Source: Acanthopleura granulata (lineage: Eukaryota > Mollusca > Polyplacophora > Chitonida > Chitonidae). Taken from it: a DNA stretch of 64,000 bases. The DNA lies in the NCBI GenBank assembly GCA_016165875.1, contig JABBOT010000022.1, forward strand, positions 2,879,333 to 2,943,332, read 5' to 3'. The notes beneath the pieces were generated by a model. The model was not told the origin of the DNA. It saw only the letters and a program-made list of their open reading frames with translations, and searched no databases. Positions 13,001-28,000 of this stretch are shown here, one piece after another; within the stretch, counting starts at the first letter, position 1; every line of letters starts with the position of its first letter. A program made the translations under genes and the position numbers.

Positions 13001-16000
13001 GGTGTTTCGGGTGGGGAGTTGGGGTAGGGGTGGTAGATGCAGTTGTGGGAATGGTCACACCATTAGATTTTAAATCAGGCCAGACTGCCTGAATGATGGA
13101 TAAAAAATAGACAATTAAATCTCCTGTGACATCACATGTCACAGGAGATTTAATTGTGGGGGAGGGCGAGGGGGTGGGAAGCAGCAGACTGAAGAGTTAA
13201 TTTAAAAGCCATAAATCACCAGGTGTTACCCCTTGAATACCTGGGTCTCTCTACAAGCATGTTCAGCCCTATTAGGGACACATGTTGCCTTCAGCAGCTG
13301 GGTCGTTGGCAAATCTGTGACATCTCAGCACAGTAAAGACAGTGTTCCTGCCACCTTCACACAGAAGCTGATAGAACTCAATGCCATGTTTATCAGCATT
13401 CTGGACAATGAGAAATAAAACCTATTACTTCAATGGAACAATGTCTTTGGCCACGGTGACAGATTCAATTAACTCTCAGCTACATTTATAGCCTGTTTTT
13501 TATCAGTGGCTCTTTTGTAGGAGTCTTATAAATATAAATTCTTTTTTCGCTATTTTGACCCCTGCGCACCTGATTAAGCGTGTCTACTACATATTAGACT
13601 GATGAAAACTGATGTCATACATTTTTTCCTCAATCGATAAAATGTGGCTACTGGTCTAAATTTATGACTGAGTGCAGTTCTACAGGCCTGAAACTTAACT
13701 GTAAAATTTCACTGGCTAAAACATCAAGTATACTCGAAGATCTTCTGGACTTCTTGGATATTAACTGGTGCTACAGTTAACTATTACAGGAAACCTTGAG
13801 CGAAGGTTACTGGTAACTGAATTAAATCTTAACAAATGACATGCCAGTCAAATCAATGCTTGCTTAAATCTACTGGTCTGACCCAGACTCCACAGGAAGA
13901 CTGCCGTTAATTTTGAAGCTTAAGAGCACATGTCGTAGCTTTACACGTGGATTTGATAACCTACACATGCTTACATCAAAATTACACAACATCTTTACAC
14001 AGACAGGCAGTAAAAGGTGACTGGCAAAGGTATGTGACAGAACACTGTAAATACAACCTTATGTATGGTAGGTACTGCAAATCAAATATGCTAATAAGGC
14101 TGGAGTTCAAGTTTGAAGTGGGAATAAAGTGGCACAGAGCTGTGTTTAATGAAACGTACTTAAATGTCCAAACAGGGCTTATGTCAGAGACGATAACAAC
14201 TTGCTGGCTTGACAATTGGCCTCCTCTTAGCTTAATGCAAAATGTTAATCTAAGAATCTGCAAGTTCAATCCAACCAATCACTAAGTCAGTATGACCCTG
14301 TGAACCATACTATGGCTCTTAACAGTGCTGCCTCAACAGGAGAAAGCCTCAATAAATAGTGAGCTCAGATTTAACTCAACCATGACCTAATTCAAAAACT
14401 TTTGTCACCCACACTGACATATTGTAGCCCCCACACAATTTACCCTCTTTTTTGTAGCAGCGTGCTACAAAGATATAACCCTATACACCCTTACCACCTT
14501 ATAACCACCTTATTTAATGAAATTTATTAAAACATGAACTGAACAAAACTTTAACAAATGAAATTTCTTAAAAATAAATAATTCAGAAAATATACACACA
14601 AAAACTGACAACATTGTAACAAAAATATTTGCTGACTAAACATAAGCATTTTTTCCTACGAACAAAATAATGAACAATATTATGTAACAAAGGTTCATTT
14701 GTCGAAATGCAACATGAATTATGAAAATAAACAGAATTTTATCATTTCACATAAATAAATTATCACGATACAAATAAAAATGCCCACCTTCTTTGAAAGC
14801 TCTTTTGTTTACTGTACCTTTATGTGCAGGAGAAAAATTTCTGTGCGCATATGTGATGTGATAAAACACAATATAGTTCAGGTATGATAGTCTCTTCAGG
14901 CTATATGCACCTAATATCACTGATGTAACATCCGGCTTTATAAGAGAGAGGCTTTTATCAATGAAACCAGCTCCTTGTTTTAAATTTAGACTTCCTTTTT
15001 CCCTTTGAACCTTCATTAAATGTATTTCTGTGTATTACTGTGTCTTAACTTTTTAATCCTTGATATAAAGAGGTAACCGTTACACGGATGATAACCTCCA
15101 GGTTATAGGCTTACATATCTAATCAGGATATCAAGGTGATCATCTATATATAAGCCATGCCAGAGAGAGCAAGGCCTGCAGAATTACACCTCAGCTTATA
15201 ATTTTATTGCTCTCAAAATGATTATACATGTAGTTAGTATTTAACGCTCCTTCGCTTTGAAAATCCAAATCCAAAATTTGGAACCAAATTCAAAGCTAGG
15301 TGGTATAAATTTGAATTAACTTTTGAAATGGAAAGCCTCATCTTAAATAATGGCCATTACCTTTGTTTTCCTTGGATGCTGACATTCAGGTGAGATACCG
15401 TACCAATGTTCATGTTACACCTGCGATACAGTATGCATTACATCCCATGTTACGCTGACACGCTAAGTAATGTCTGAATGATGGATGTTATAAGCTGTTT
15501 CCCAATCTTTGTTCATCAAACAATATATTCACTGTAACTGCAGATTTTCCCGCAGGGGGCAATTTATATTAACAGCCTTGCTAAATGTTCTTGGGAGGGT
15601 ACCACTAGTACACCATTAGCGCCGTTATAAATGGATTCTAGCATTTCATTGCCATTCACTTGGCCTTCACCTACATTGGCAAAACAGTTCTCACTATTAG
15701 CAAACTCACAGCTTGCTCCTAGCATTCTTCTTACTACTCACTTAGTCACCACCCATTGGGGAAGAGTTCTCAACAGCATACAATAGTGCACTGTTAGCCC
15801 ACTTACAGCTGGCTTCTAGCAAACTGCTACCACTCACTTAGCCACCATCCATTGGGAAAGTGTTCTCAATGGCACACTGCCAATGCATGTTAGCCCACTT
15901 ACAGCTGGCTTCTAGCAAACTGCTACCACTCACTTAGCCACCATCCATTGGGAAAGTGTTCTCAATGGCACACTGCCAATGCACTGTTAGCCCACTTACA

Positions 16001-19000
16001 GCTGGCTTCTAGCAAACTGCTACCACTCACTTAGCCACCATCCATTGGGAAAGTGTTCTCAATGGCACACTGCCAATGCACTGTTAGCCCACTTACAGCT
16101 GGCTTCTAGCAAACTGCTACCACTCACTTAGCCACCATCCATTGGGAAAGTGTTCTCAATGGCACACTGCCAATGCACTGTTAGCACACTTACAGCTGGC
16201 TTCTAGTATTCTCCTACCACTTTGCCCTCAGATAGGAGTACTCAATGGCACACCACCAGCTCACTATTAGCCCACTTACAGCTCTCACAGTCACTCCACA
16301 CTGTTACTCTGAGAACCTGGGAAATTCTTTTTGATTTTTTTTTCTTTACATAAGAGTTACGTGTGCAAATAATTCAATTTCTGTATTCCCGAAGAAAAAG
16401 AAAGCTATAATAAAACCATTTAATGAATGAACCATTTAGCTTTGTTGCCAGCAATGTCAAGGGTTCTACAAAAATCAATATCAGAAAAAATCAGTCTGTC
16501 AGATGAAGTTAACTGAGCTAAGGGTAGTACACCTGGCGAATTCAGACTGAGTTTGTCACAAACACTGGCTCTTTTACTACACCACATACATCTGTAATAT
16601 TGATTGTACGGAGAAACCCACGTGAACTTCACAGGAAAACGATCATCTGTTGCAAATCACTGGTCCATAAATAACATCGCAGTGAAATCCAAGAGAAAAA
16701 AATCTCCAGGGAATAATGATGGGGTATGGATCGAAAAATGTTTCATCCTTGAGACTGTAACATCTGCTGATGAAGAGTACTGTGCGTTCAGCATTGAGTG
16801 GCAGACTGGAGGTGGGGGAGGGGGAGGGGGGAGGGGGAGGGGGAGGGGGCTTCAGGGAAACATTTCACAGGTGTTCACATCAGGAAGCTGGTTGTATGTG
16901 CATACGTGGGCGGATTCCAGCCAGATTGATAGATTACTTTGAAATGCTAAATTTTAAAATATACGCTCACAATACATGCTAATGGAGAGGGCCTGGGTTA
17001 TTGGTGAAGAAGAGAAATGACGACTGCTTGAACGACAAATTTCCGTTTAATTTTAAACTCCAATGTACAATGGGCATTGGTTGATTATGTGGGTCATTAT
17101 AGATAATACGCAGCTTTAGAATGGTCATATATATACAGCAATCTATCACTGGAAAGGACACCACCTATGTCATCAATATGTATTCAAATTAAGTTTGTAA
17201 TTTATATACAATTGTATAGTACATATAAGATCTTGTGCAATCTGCCCCGGCCCCATCTCTTTTTTATACTTTTTTTATACCTTGCCCATTTTGTAACACT
17301 TTAGCTCATTAATCGTCGCTACACACTGATGGCAGATGGTTTGGATGTCTTGACAAATGAGGGGACAAATAGCTTCAGCATACAAAACCTTTACAAACAC
17401 TAGCCTTGTGAACAAAATCTACTGGCAATCATAGGTCAAATATAATCATTTTAGAACACTCCCCTCCTTGGATGTTGCATGTTATGTACAGAAAGTTTGA
17501 CAATGATTGCACATGTCGTAGGAATAAAATTGGACCGTAACAAATACGACAACTGAACATACAGCCAAACTGTTAAGATGCTATACTCTCTAGGATTAAT
17601 AATCTGTTGAGTTACCTGCACACATATGCCAGGTAATTAATGGTTAAAGTAGTTTACACTACGCTCTTGTAATCTTCACACTATTCCTATAATTGTGTTG
17701 CATGTCTCTTGTCGCACGGAGAAAATCAGTACTCAGAGGGAGCGTAAATGCGCCAATCACTCAATCTCAGGTGTTCTCGTCAATTTCTTTGTGACATAAA
17801 TTTCACAATTGCCATTTCATCCCATTACTGGTGGCTGAAGGTAAACCAATGAGCTGAAAGCCAATGCCCCGATCTGGATATGCAATTCCCAGAAACCAGG
17901 CCAACAGGAGCATCAGGTGACAGACGTAAATCATTTAGATAACATCTCATTTGATGGGTGATTCCAACCATGTTGAAGTTATATCCAGTCAGATTCCCTG
18001 TCTGATATCAAAGTTCTTAGTCTGTAGGCCCCTTGTAAACATGGCATTTATTTTGCAGCTTTATCTACGATTTCTTATCAAATTTCCTTGTGTGGTCTCC
18101 TGGGAGCAGACAAGAGTGGCCATTAGAACTTGGGTGTTAGGTGTCCCACAGCCACAGCATTAGCTGTGGAAATCGGCCTTGGATCTACACACGAATCTGT
18201 CAAATTTAATATGTCACTTATATTACTGGGATACATTAGAGACAAATGGGTATAAATTGTCTTGGGCATTTTTCACGCGTTTTGATATGTCAAGGTCAAA
18301 AGGCTTGTCGTACCAAAGGCTCATGCAGATCTCAGCCTGTGTAGTAGAACAAAGCTGGAAATGGTAATATATCAGTAACAGGTGGATCAGGCAATGTGAT
18401 AAGGCGGCATACTTTTCACCATCATTGTCCACAAAGACTATATCTACTTTTCTTAATGTAAAGCATGTCCAAAGGTCAAAATCTCACATGAAAAGGTCAA
18501 AAGCCCACATGAAATGACCTACAAAATTTTGCACTTAAATGTTACCTTGAGCATGTTATAGTGTAGGGCAGCCCTGTAACTTCTCACAATTAAGTTCAAA
18601 AGCCACAATAAGGACATGGCTTGCTACATACTGTTCAAACCACGTGCAGGGTTCAACGCATTGCACACGATGCTTTAACTCAAATTCAACTCCTTTACAG
18701 ATTTGTAATAAGGCTGAACATAGAATTCAGACTTAGCACTTCAGTACACTTGGCTCTTACAACCCGATGGATAATTTGAAGAGACATTTAACATACCATG
18801 AAAAAAAGTGTTATGTTTGAAAACAGTTAAATCATAATGTGTCCAAGTAATGGTTTCTTTCATGGCACACAGTATCAACATAACATTGAATTTAACACAG
18901 ATCATTGTAGAGTTGTCCTAAATGGCTAACAATCCATCTCCATGCTTTTCAACACTATCACCATCACAAGTCAACTGACCACATCACTGGTGGAGGCTAC

Positions 19001-22000
19001 AATAAGAGAATACGCATGATGTGGGGAAATGACGGCGATGACCCTAAAGGTCAGACATCAACAGAGATCACCGTAACAGTCACTACTATTCCACTGTCTA
19101 AAGACTCTTATTGTCCTACATTTCTTTTCTTTTTTTTTCACATTCACACGCTGAGCAATTGACTTTTCCCCTCTTGTCGATACGTCCAACATTTATTTCT
19201 CAGCCCAGACAAAAAATTGCGTACACTTTTATGACCCACACAAGGTAACCCACCTGAACATACACTACTGTGACCCACACAAGGTAACCCACCAGAACAT
19301 ACATAACTGTGACCCACACAAGGTAACACACCCTCAACATACACTACTGTTACCCACACAAGGTAACCCATCTGAACATACACTACTGTGACCCACACAA
19401 GGTAACCCATCTGAACATACACTACTGTGACCCACACAAGGTAACCCACCTGGGCCATACACTACTGTGACCCACACAAGGTAACCCACCTGGGCCATAC
19501 ACTACTGTGACCCACACGAGGTAACACACCCTGAACATACACAACTGCAACCCACACAAGGTAACCCATCTGAACATACACTACTGTGACCCACACAAGG
19601 TAACCCACCTGAACATACATAACTGTGACCCACAAAAGGTAACCCACCTGGGCCATACACTACTGTGACCCACACGAGGTAACACACCCTGAACATACAC
19701 AACTGTGATTCACACAAGGTAACCCATCTGAACATACACTACTGTGACCCACACAAGGTAACCCACCTGAACATACATAACTGTGACCCACACATGGTAA
19801 CCCGCCTGGGCCATACACTACTGTGACCCACACAAGGTAACCCATCTGAACATACACTACTGTGACCCACACAAGGTAACCCATCTGAACATACACTACT
19901 GTGACCCACATAAGGTAACCCATCTGAACATACACTACTGTGACCCACACAAGGTAACCCATCTGAACATAAACTACTGTGACCCACATAAGGTAACCCA
20001 CCTGGGCCATACACTACTGTGACCCAGACGAGGTAACACACCCTGAACATACACAACTGTGACTCACACAAGGTAACCCACCTGGGCCATACACTACTGT
20101 GACCCACACGAGGTAACATACCCTGAGCATACACAACTGTGACCCACACAAGTTACTCCACCTGGACCATACACAGCTGTGACCCACACAAGTTAATCCA
20201 TCTGGACCATACACAGCTGTGACCCACACAAGTTAATCCACCTGGACCATACACAACTTGGACCCACACAAGTTACTCCACCTGGACCATACACTACTGT
20301 GATCCACACAAGGTTACCCATCCTCACCATACACTACTGTGACCCAAACAAGTTTGCCCACCCTGACCATACACTACTGTGATTCACACAAGTTTGCCCA
20401 CCCTGACCATACACTACTGTGACCCACACAAGTTTGCCCACCCTGACCATACACTACTGTGACCCACACAAGTTTGCCCACCCTGACCATACATTACTGT
20501 GACCCACACAAGGCAACCCACCTTGACCATACACTATTGTGATTCACACAAGTTTGCCCACCCTGACCATACACTACTGTGACCCACACAAGGCAACCCA
20601 CCTTGACCATACACTACTCTGATTCACACAAGTTTGCCCACCCTGACCATACACTACTGTGATTCACACAAGTTTGCCCACCCTGACCATACACTACCAT
20701 GACCCACACAAGGCAACCCACCTTGACCATACACTATTGTGAAAAGTCAAGACAGATTAGAAGATATGTCAAGCTGAAGGGTGAGGATAGGTTTATCAAT
20801 GACACATCTATCTAAAATGTGAGACAAGGCTTCACGATGTGCAAGTCTAAGAAATATGTGAAAGTGTCACTTTAACACCACTTTTACAGCGCATCACTTA
20901 AAAAACCGACTTTCGTGATCACAACCGTTTACTCCTCAGAAATGCTTTCGTAACGAGTCTCCACACATCGCACTGGCTATTTATATCAGTGTGAGAGCCG
21001 TGAAGATATCAGAAACTCAGGGTCACATCATTCCCGGTTAATTATAACAATGGGATGCTCAGAAATCGTGTCTATCAGAACAATCAAAACCACAGCCAAT
21101 TAGGAATCAAAACCACAGCCAATTAGGCTGTCAAAACCCTTTTACGCAATCACCCTACAAATTACTGTATTCAGGGCCATATCTAGAAAAAAACTGTAGG
21201 TTCTGATTCCAAACTTATAAATACAGCTTGAGTGTGCATTAATAAATTTTGTAACCTGGGAATCTCAATGTTGCTGTCTGAAAGCCTTTCAGTATGTGAA
21301 TGACACATATTTATATTATATCCTAACTTTTTATTGATGTAACATCATATCTGTGTTCAATTTACCTGTTATTTTTAAAACAGCTTGAATAGTTTGGACA
21401 CCAAACAGTTTGGGGGCCCAAATGTTTTCCCTAACTTAAATGGCTCTACATGGCATTAGACCTAAAATTTGGTAAGTGACAAAGTTATTCATTTTGTATG
21501 ATTCTGACAGTTCCATTCATCTTAGAAAGATGCTTTATGGCTTAAGTAGTTGAAATGTTGTATAATGCCTATTGGAGCAACAAAACTATCATTTTGGGAC
21601 ATTCAACGCTTTCTCACACTTTCTTTACATTGCTTTTAGAGCTAATACAGTAAACTGGATCCACAGCTTCCATTATAAAAAATATTTTATTAACACAAAT
21701 TAAGACAGACAGATCAAAGCATCCCGCTTGATTCCATGTTCACTGAATCTGTGCTCAGTGTCCATGAAATAATTATACTCCCTCCTTATTGTTGTTTAAT
21801 TAAGTTTCAGCAAGCAACGATCCACCAAGAACATATCAAATTCCTCCAGTATTATGTAACAGAAGCGCAAGGCAAATTTAATATAATTACAAAGTGTCGT
21901 GCTAGCTTGCAATTTTTTCCCCATCTCCAACAATACAGACTTGCATATAAAAAATTGACATATACTACACGAGGTCGACAAACTGAATGCCCGGAATTAA

Positions 22001-25000
22001 TCACTACAGCGCTGCTGTCTATTATCACACACTCACATACATGTAGTTCTGTTGTAAAAACAATGAATAATATCACGTCACTGAATTAAACACTTCTGAC
22101 AGAGATGGAGAATCAAAATATACACACATTATATGTTGAATAACAATCTGTTCCCATCCATCATCCTACACATGCTATTATATTTATAATGCACATCACT
22201 ATATAAATGCTGACCCGACAATATTAAATGCTGAGAGCTATCTTCTAAAGGTGCACGTCAAAGCACACTAAAAATTTTTTTCCTACCCATCCCATCAATT
22301 ATAGCGTATTTCCTCTAACCTCACTCAGACACTGCATCGTGCATCCACAATGAGCAACAAATCTAAGTTTGTTTTCAAGACCTTTCATCCAAATAACCAA
22401 CTCTGTACCAGGTATCTTCCAATAACAGAGTCGACTATAGACAAGTCACCCTGATGAGCAAATGCGTCCAAACAATGATCTAACCTTTCCTATGATTGGT
22501 GGTTTCTTGGGTGTAAATTATCACCTTGTCAACCCATTCTCACCTGTGATTGGTCAGTCTGTCCTTGTTGTAGCCGTGGTGAAAATCTTCCAGCTCCTGT
22601 ATCAATCCACGAGACATCATCTCATCCACACGGTCATCCAAACGCTTGTCCAACACTGACAACAACAACACCGCAGATTATCCAATATATTCAACACTTT
22701 GGAGATTATGAAAAACGCAATAGTGGAACATGTGCGGCACAGAAGTCACACACATATCTTGTCTGTCCTGTTCACTTTTCGGCTAACAAAGTGGGTTCAG
22801 ACTTCCTTCCAGAAAAAAGTTCCTTTGTTTTGTCTCCCCATCTCCATGCTGACAAAAATGATTCTCTCTATTTTAAGACTGAACATTCACATATTCTTGT
22901 CGAAGAAAAACAACACTGCATGATGAGTTCTACCTTCTTGTCATCAAACAAGGTCCTTTGTCACTTTGATGACATTCAGGGATTACATTTCTTGTTGCTA
23001 TTTATCCCTGATGAAAATAATACTTCTTAACTTCTTGATTACAAAATAAGGTGTTGTCTTATTGGTTCACATTTTCTTTTTGATGCTTTGAATTCTTAAC
23101 ATTTTCTAAATACCAAGGGCTCAGAATTTCCAGCTGAGAAAGAGGATCTCTTTACTCACATGGAGGGTTCTATCTCACCTTCTTGCTCACACTGAATCCA
23201 AAGCACACAGACATTCTGGTAGCGCAGCGGCCCACTGATGGCCTGTTCCAGTCCTGCACCATGCTGATCCAGGTACAGCTGACTGGCAGCCACACCATGT
23301 TGTTCATACACCTCTAGTGCCCTGCAAACAATCTGCTCAGCAATTTAATTGTTTTCTGGTAAAAAAAAATAGCCAGAACAAAACCAATGCACAAAGCTTG
23401 GTACTGGGCAAAACTCCGGAATTAAAGCTGCATTCCAAACAGACAGAGCCAAATTAAAGTAGATATATTGCCTTTCGACTCCAAACTTTGCTATGTACAT
23501 TCCGAGTACCAATAACACTAACGTCAGTATTCAAGTCTCCTTACCTGATGATTTTCCGCCTGTTGTTAGGGTGGATTCTCCTGGCTCTGGGAGGATCCAC
23601 CTGACTCAGCCTGGAGTACAGTGTAGCAGAGTCCACCTGCTTGAGGCGATCAATGCGCGAGAGACTGGGTTCAGAATTGCCCTTCTCAGACCCAATGGAC
23701 TCATTTCGGATATCTGGCCGTTCAACAGGTATCTCTTTCTCCACAACTGCTTTATTGACATGTTCAGTTTCAATGGATGCACTAGTAACTTCTGTCCTGC
23801 TCTGCTTTTGCATGGGGCTACCATCTTGGTTGGTCTGCAAATTAAAGAAAATAAAAGAATTAGACAGAAACACACAGATATTCCCTGTTGATAACACAAC
23901 ATCAGGAATTGGTTCTTATTTCTTTTTACATGAATTAAATTTTATTCAGATAAAATGTGATAGAAAGCTTCACAACACACCATTTTAACTAAATATACCA
24001 CGTAGATTTTACACTGCCATGCTTCCTGAAATGAACAACATATGACATTTAAATGACTGCTTTATATCTTAAAAGTCATAATTCCCAGACGCATTTATTT
24101 AAAATTGTTTTATTAAAACAGATGACACTAAAATAGTTCCCTTCAGACCTTTCCATCATTGCACATACTCCATGGCAGTCAGGGTGGAGTAAACCAGTTT
24201 GAAACCAGGAGGGAAACCACAAAATGTTTTGTAATGCACGATAAGTTTCCCTGAAGGTGGACTGAAGCAAGAATCTATGAGTCTAAGGTTTGCACTTTGC
24301 TTCCTTGTAGACCTATTTCAGTTGGCCAATGTCACCCTTAGGAATAACGAGTAATGCAGAATCAATGAAGACAATGGTTAACACACTACCTGTGGTTTTA
24401 TGGATAACTGTTAACAAAACATGAAACTGCAGCAAAAACCGCAAAATCAACAGTATCCTTGTTTCAAGGGAGAAGTTGTGGAACACCTGGTTATCCTGCC
24501 AAACCTACAGCCTGACATCTTGTCATCAATTCGCAAAATTTGCCAAATGTTACCTGGAGATATTTGCACTCGCAATATGTATCAAGTTCGCATGACACTG
24601 TTGACGCGCCATCAATCTGCACCTGACACCGATATACATCACACACAGGAGTGAATAAATACAATGGAGATTTCTCAGTTGCCAAGTAAGGTTGGCCGTG
24701 TCCAGCGGAGCATCCGTTATGATTAGTTTACTTTCAATAATTACCAACACGTTACAAGGTCATTATTTGTCTTACCCCCACAAGGTGCACAGAGAATTTG
24801 AACACTGACCACAGATTCTACACTACATATGTGTGCATGTGAAGTCTAAATGCCTGAGTTTTTATAAATTCCACAAATCTGTCCAAATTTCAAGACACAG
24901 TTAACCACCATGGCAGTTGGTGAACGCCATGTTTGTTGTGCCATTCGGAGTCAGTCCTGGTTATTTTCATGCAAACGCTAGCGCATGGCAGCGTACAAAC

Positions 25001-28000
25001 AAGGGAGGTCACTCTGAGTATAGCCTGGTTTGCGCCTAATTCGCAGGACAACGTTAGGCTATGAGAGGAACAAACCCAGCATGTTGCACAAACAAGAATG
25101 CCAACAAAGTTGCTTCCCAAATAATGTTAATTTATGTCCATTGGTCAAGGCAGTAAACATTACACAGTTCGCCTGCCCTGCTGCTCACTGCTTATTGACA
25201 CTGGAGATTTTCAGACAACGGGCATGTACATTTTTGCAAGGAACCACAAAAATTCCAGGCATTGCCTTTCCTCACCTGCAATGTTCAGCACATAAAATTC
25301 CCTTATGGCCTCTTACACCTACACATTATGGCCTCTTACACCTACATATCCATATAAAGCGTGATTTTCAAAAATTTATTGCAGCTCTTAGTTTCACAAA
25401 GACAAAAGATCCTGTTGTAAACAAACAACAATGGACATTTTATGTGTTCTGTGCTTGTATAATAACTTTCTTTATTTTCTTTTCTTTTTATCGTTTTATT
25501 GGCCCAAACTTTAGGTTGACGCTCACAGCTATCATTCTGCACGCAGCACCAATACTGTCCAGAGTATATACAGGTCAGTTAATAAGAACTGTGAGGGTGA
25601 GATTCTAAAACAAAACTTCACTGCTGTTTGCAGTCAATGTATCAATAAAATGAAGAATAGAAGGAAATGTGTCCTTCCTGGGGATAAATGAGAAGTGGGT
25701 TGTCTTCCTAAATTTTGGTTCAAGGCTGGATCCAAGAGAACGACCCCTATAAAAAGTGTCATCCATCGAACACTGCATCACTGTGAGTTCGAAGATAGAA
25801 CATATTCTATTTCTTAATTTTAGCGGAGTTTAATGATGTACACAGAATGTTATTCAGATCCAGGACAGCCACCCCAGGACAGTGGAAGGGTTTGGGGATG
25901 GGGTGGGATGGAATGAGGTCGAAGATACCTCATACCACACCTCCAAAAATCTTATACAAGCAATACTCACAGCACCAAATATGTTCTGTTTGATGTTTGC
26001 AGAACTGGGAAGTTTTAGCATTTTTTTTTAGGTTAACATCTAACCCACGCAGTTGGGGATAACTTACATGCAAGGCATAAAAGACTCAACACTGAAATAA
26101 AAGTGAAATATTCATGCTTACTGTATACAAAACTAATCACATCAGTGAACATATAAAAAAGATGACAAAATGAAAAAAGTATCATTTTCCAGTCTAGGCT
26201 TCAGCTTTGTCAACCCTTCTATACGTCAGGCAATGAAGGAAGTATTTAATGACTTCTAAGGAGTTTAAAATTTAGTCCACCATTATACAACCCAGTATCG
26301 GGTGTATACATAGATTTGGAAAACAGCAAACCATTTTGTTGAAATTTAAGTGTTCTTTTAACTTTAAACTTTGTAACCTCAGCATTATTTATAAGGAAAA
26401 AAAAAACAATTGATTTACAATGTTTAAGTGTTATTTAAAGTGGGCTTTTGAAGTTTCTTTTCAATAATTTTTTTCCAAGAAAATTTCTGTGATTTTCTAG
26501 AAATATCGGAAAACTAAATCAAAGCCTAACAGTAAATGCACAGGTATTAAGATTTTTGCAATTCATGAACTACAGTTCCATCCCTATGGTTTCCCACAAT
26601 AACAGTCCTGTAAATCACTTGTTACCCATCCCGGAACCAAAGGGATGTGTAGGAGGTGTTGAACAAATCAGTGAATACTTCAAATCTTTGGCTAGTTTGT
26701 TTAAACTCGACTGGGCTCCGCATTCTCCCTAAGATCCTGTTCAGTGGCTGGCTGGCAGGCTGTGGTATGTGTGTCATAAACTGGCTAGGTCAGCCCTCTA
26801 GGAAGACACAGCACACCATCCTTGCGGCTGCCCCAGAATGAATGACATGAATGAATCGAAAAAATATTAATGGGTGTAGTAGTGGGGTGCTGATGAATGG
26901 AATGGGAGATGAATGGGCACGAGGGAGGGTTTCGTAGTACGAGTGGTTCCTCGCTGGTGGGGGAGGGGGCCTGTTGATCCCCTGGTGGGCAGGCCCTGAA
27001 CTTCAGCCACTGATACAGCTGTACCACATTTATTCTCCAATAGAATTCAATCAATTTACATGTACTTGTAACACCTTTATTCTGATGTTATTTAAAAATT
27101 TTGAAGATTCATGCATAAAGAAGTCTGATATTTAATTATTCAATGTCATTTTTGCAATATTACTTGCATAATATATGAACACTGGTGATTTTGCCATATT
27201 CAGCTTATAAACAGATATTATGAGAAAGCGCAATAATTTGATGAACATTTTCTGTTTTCTTTTTTCTATAAAAAGTGAATGCTTATTTGAATCTTTAAAA
27301 GCAAGATTACACAAAACTTGACCACTCTGGGTCACATTCTATAAAATTGCACTTAGCATAAGATGCATCAAGCAACCATGGTCAGCCTTTCAAAGCTGTT
27401 GTAACGTTGTACCAAGTACTTTTTCTATGGCAACAACAGCTTGCAAGCACAACTTACAACTGCTTCGTAACAGGGGCCCTCGGAAATGTAGGCATGAATG
27501 TTATGGTGATGCCATCATGCTGGGTACACTTCAACACTTCATGGAACCCGTTTACATGGACTGCTACAGCCAAAATACAATTTAAACATGACGACAATAA
27601 TTTTGTTTCAAACTTAAAGTTTCCGTATAAAACAAAACTCCAACATGCACAGGTAATTTAGTCGCTACAGAGGTCAAGAGGTCAAGGGTTGCTAAGAGTC
27701 TAATACAAGTTACACATTCATTTAAAGATAAGGCAGCTCCAAACAATCAATTCATGGTTGAAATCCTCAAAGTGAGACGTTAGCATTTGACTGTTGGGTA
27801 CATTTTTTTGTCTAATGAAAGCAAGAGATTGTTCTGTTGCTTGTTTTCCTTTTTTTTTTTTTTCTTTAAATGAACCTTGAAAATTTTGACCTGCTTTCAA
27901 AATTTAGAACGAAGAACAATTAAAAGGTCCCAACAAGGTAAACATGAACATAACCTCACAATGAATTCAACCCAACAAGAAGATACAAGATGACAACAAC

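Larger units (their letters stand above)
9254..22543 (-). other. TRIT1 intron 6 (13.3 kb)
   Basis: Large intron holding arrays at 9583-9850, 15644-16276 and 19231-20741, SINE copies at 10248-10495 and 10616-10850, a perfect hairpin at 13111-13157, a G-rich tract at 16811-16850 and one copy of a dispersed repeat at 21327-21490. The stretches 10851-13110, 13158-15643, 16851-19230 and 20742-21326 hold nothing I can support beyond AT-rich unique-looking sequence. Confidence 0.75.

Noticed and set aside
14747..15016. Minus-strand frame containing SLIKPDVTS, like nucleoside diphosphate kinase
   Set aside because: Only these few residues match; the rest of the kinase, including its active-site histidine region, is absent.
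19144..20229. Several overlapping minus-strand frames of 64-136 codons rich in V, G and C
   Set aside because: Product of the 39-bp array; frames shift from unit to unit.
23493..23988. Open frames of 115 and 132 codons on the plus strand
   Set aside because: Antisense shadows of TRIT1 exon 4, whose minus-strand frame has clear homology.
25030..25608. 192-codon open frame on the plus strand in TRIT1 intron 3
   Set aside because: Longest non-repeat frame on the plus strand, but no recognisable domain, uneven composition (His, Phe, Ile, Cys) and no sign of splice or promoter; chance is sufficient. Expression data could change this.
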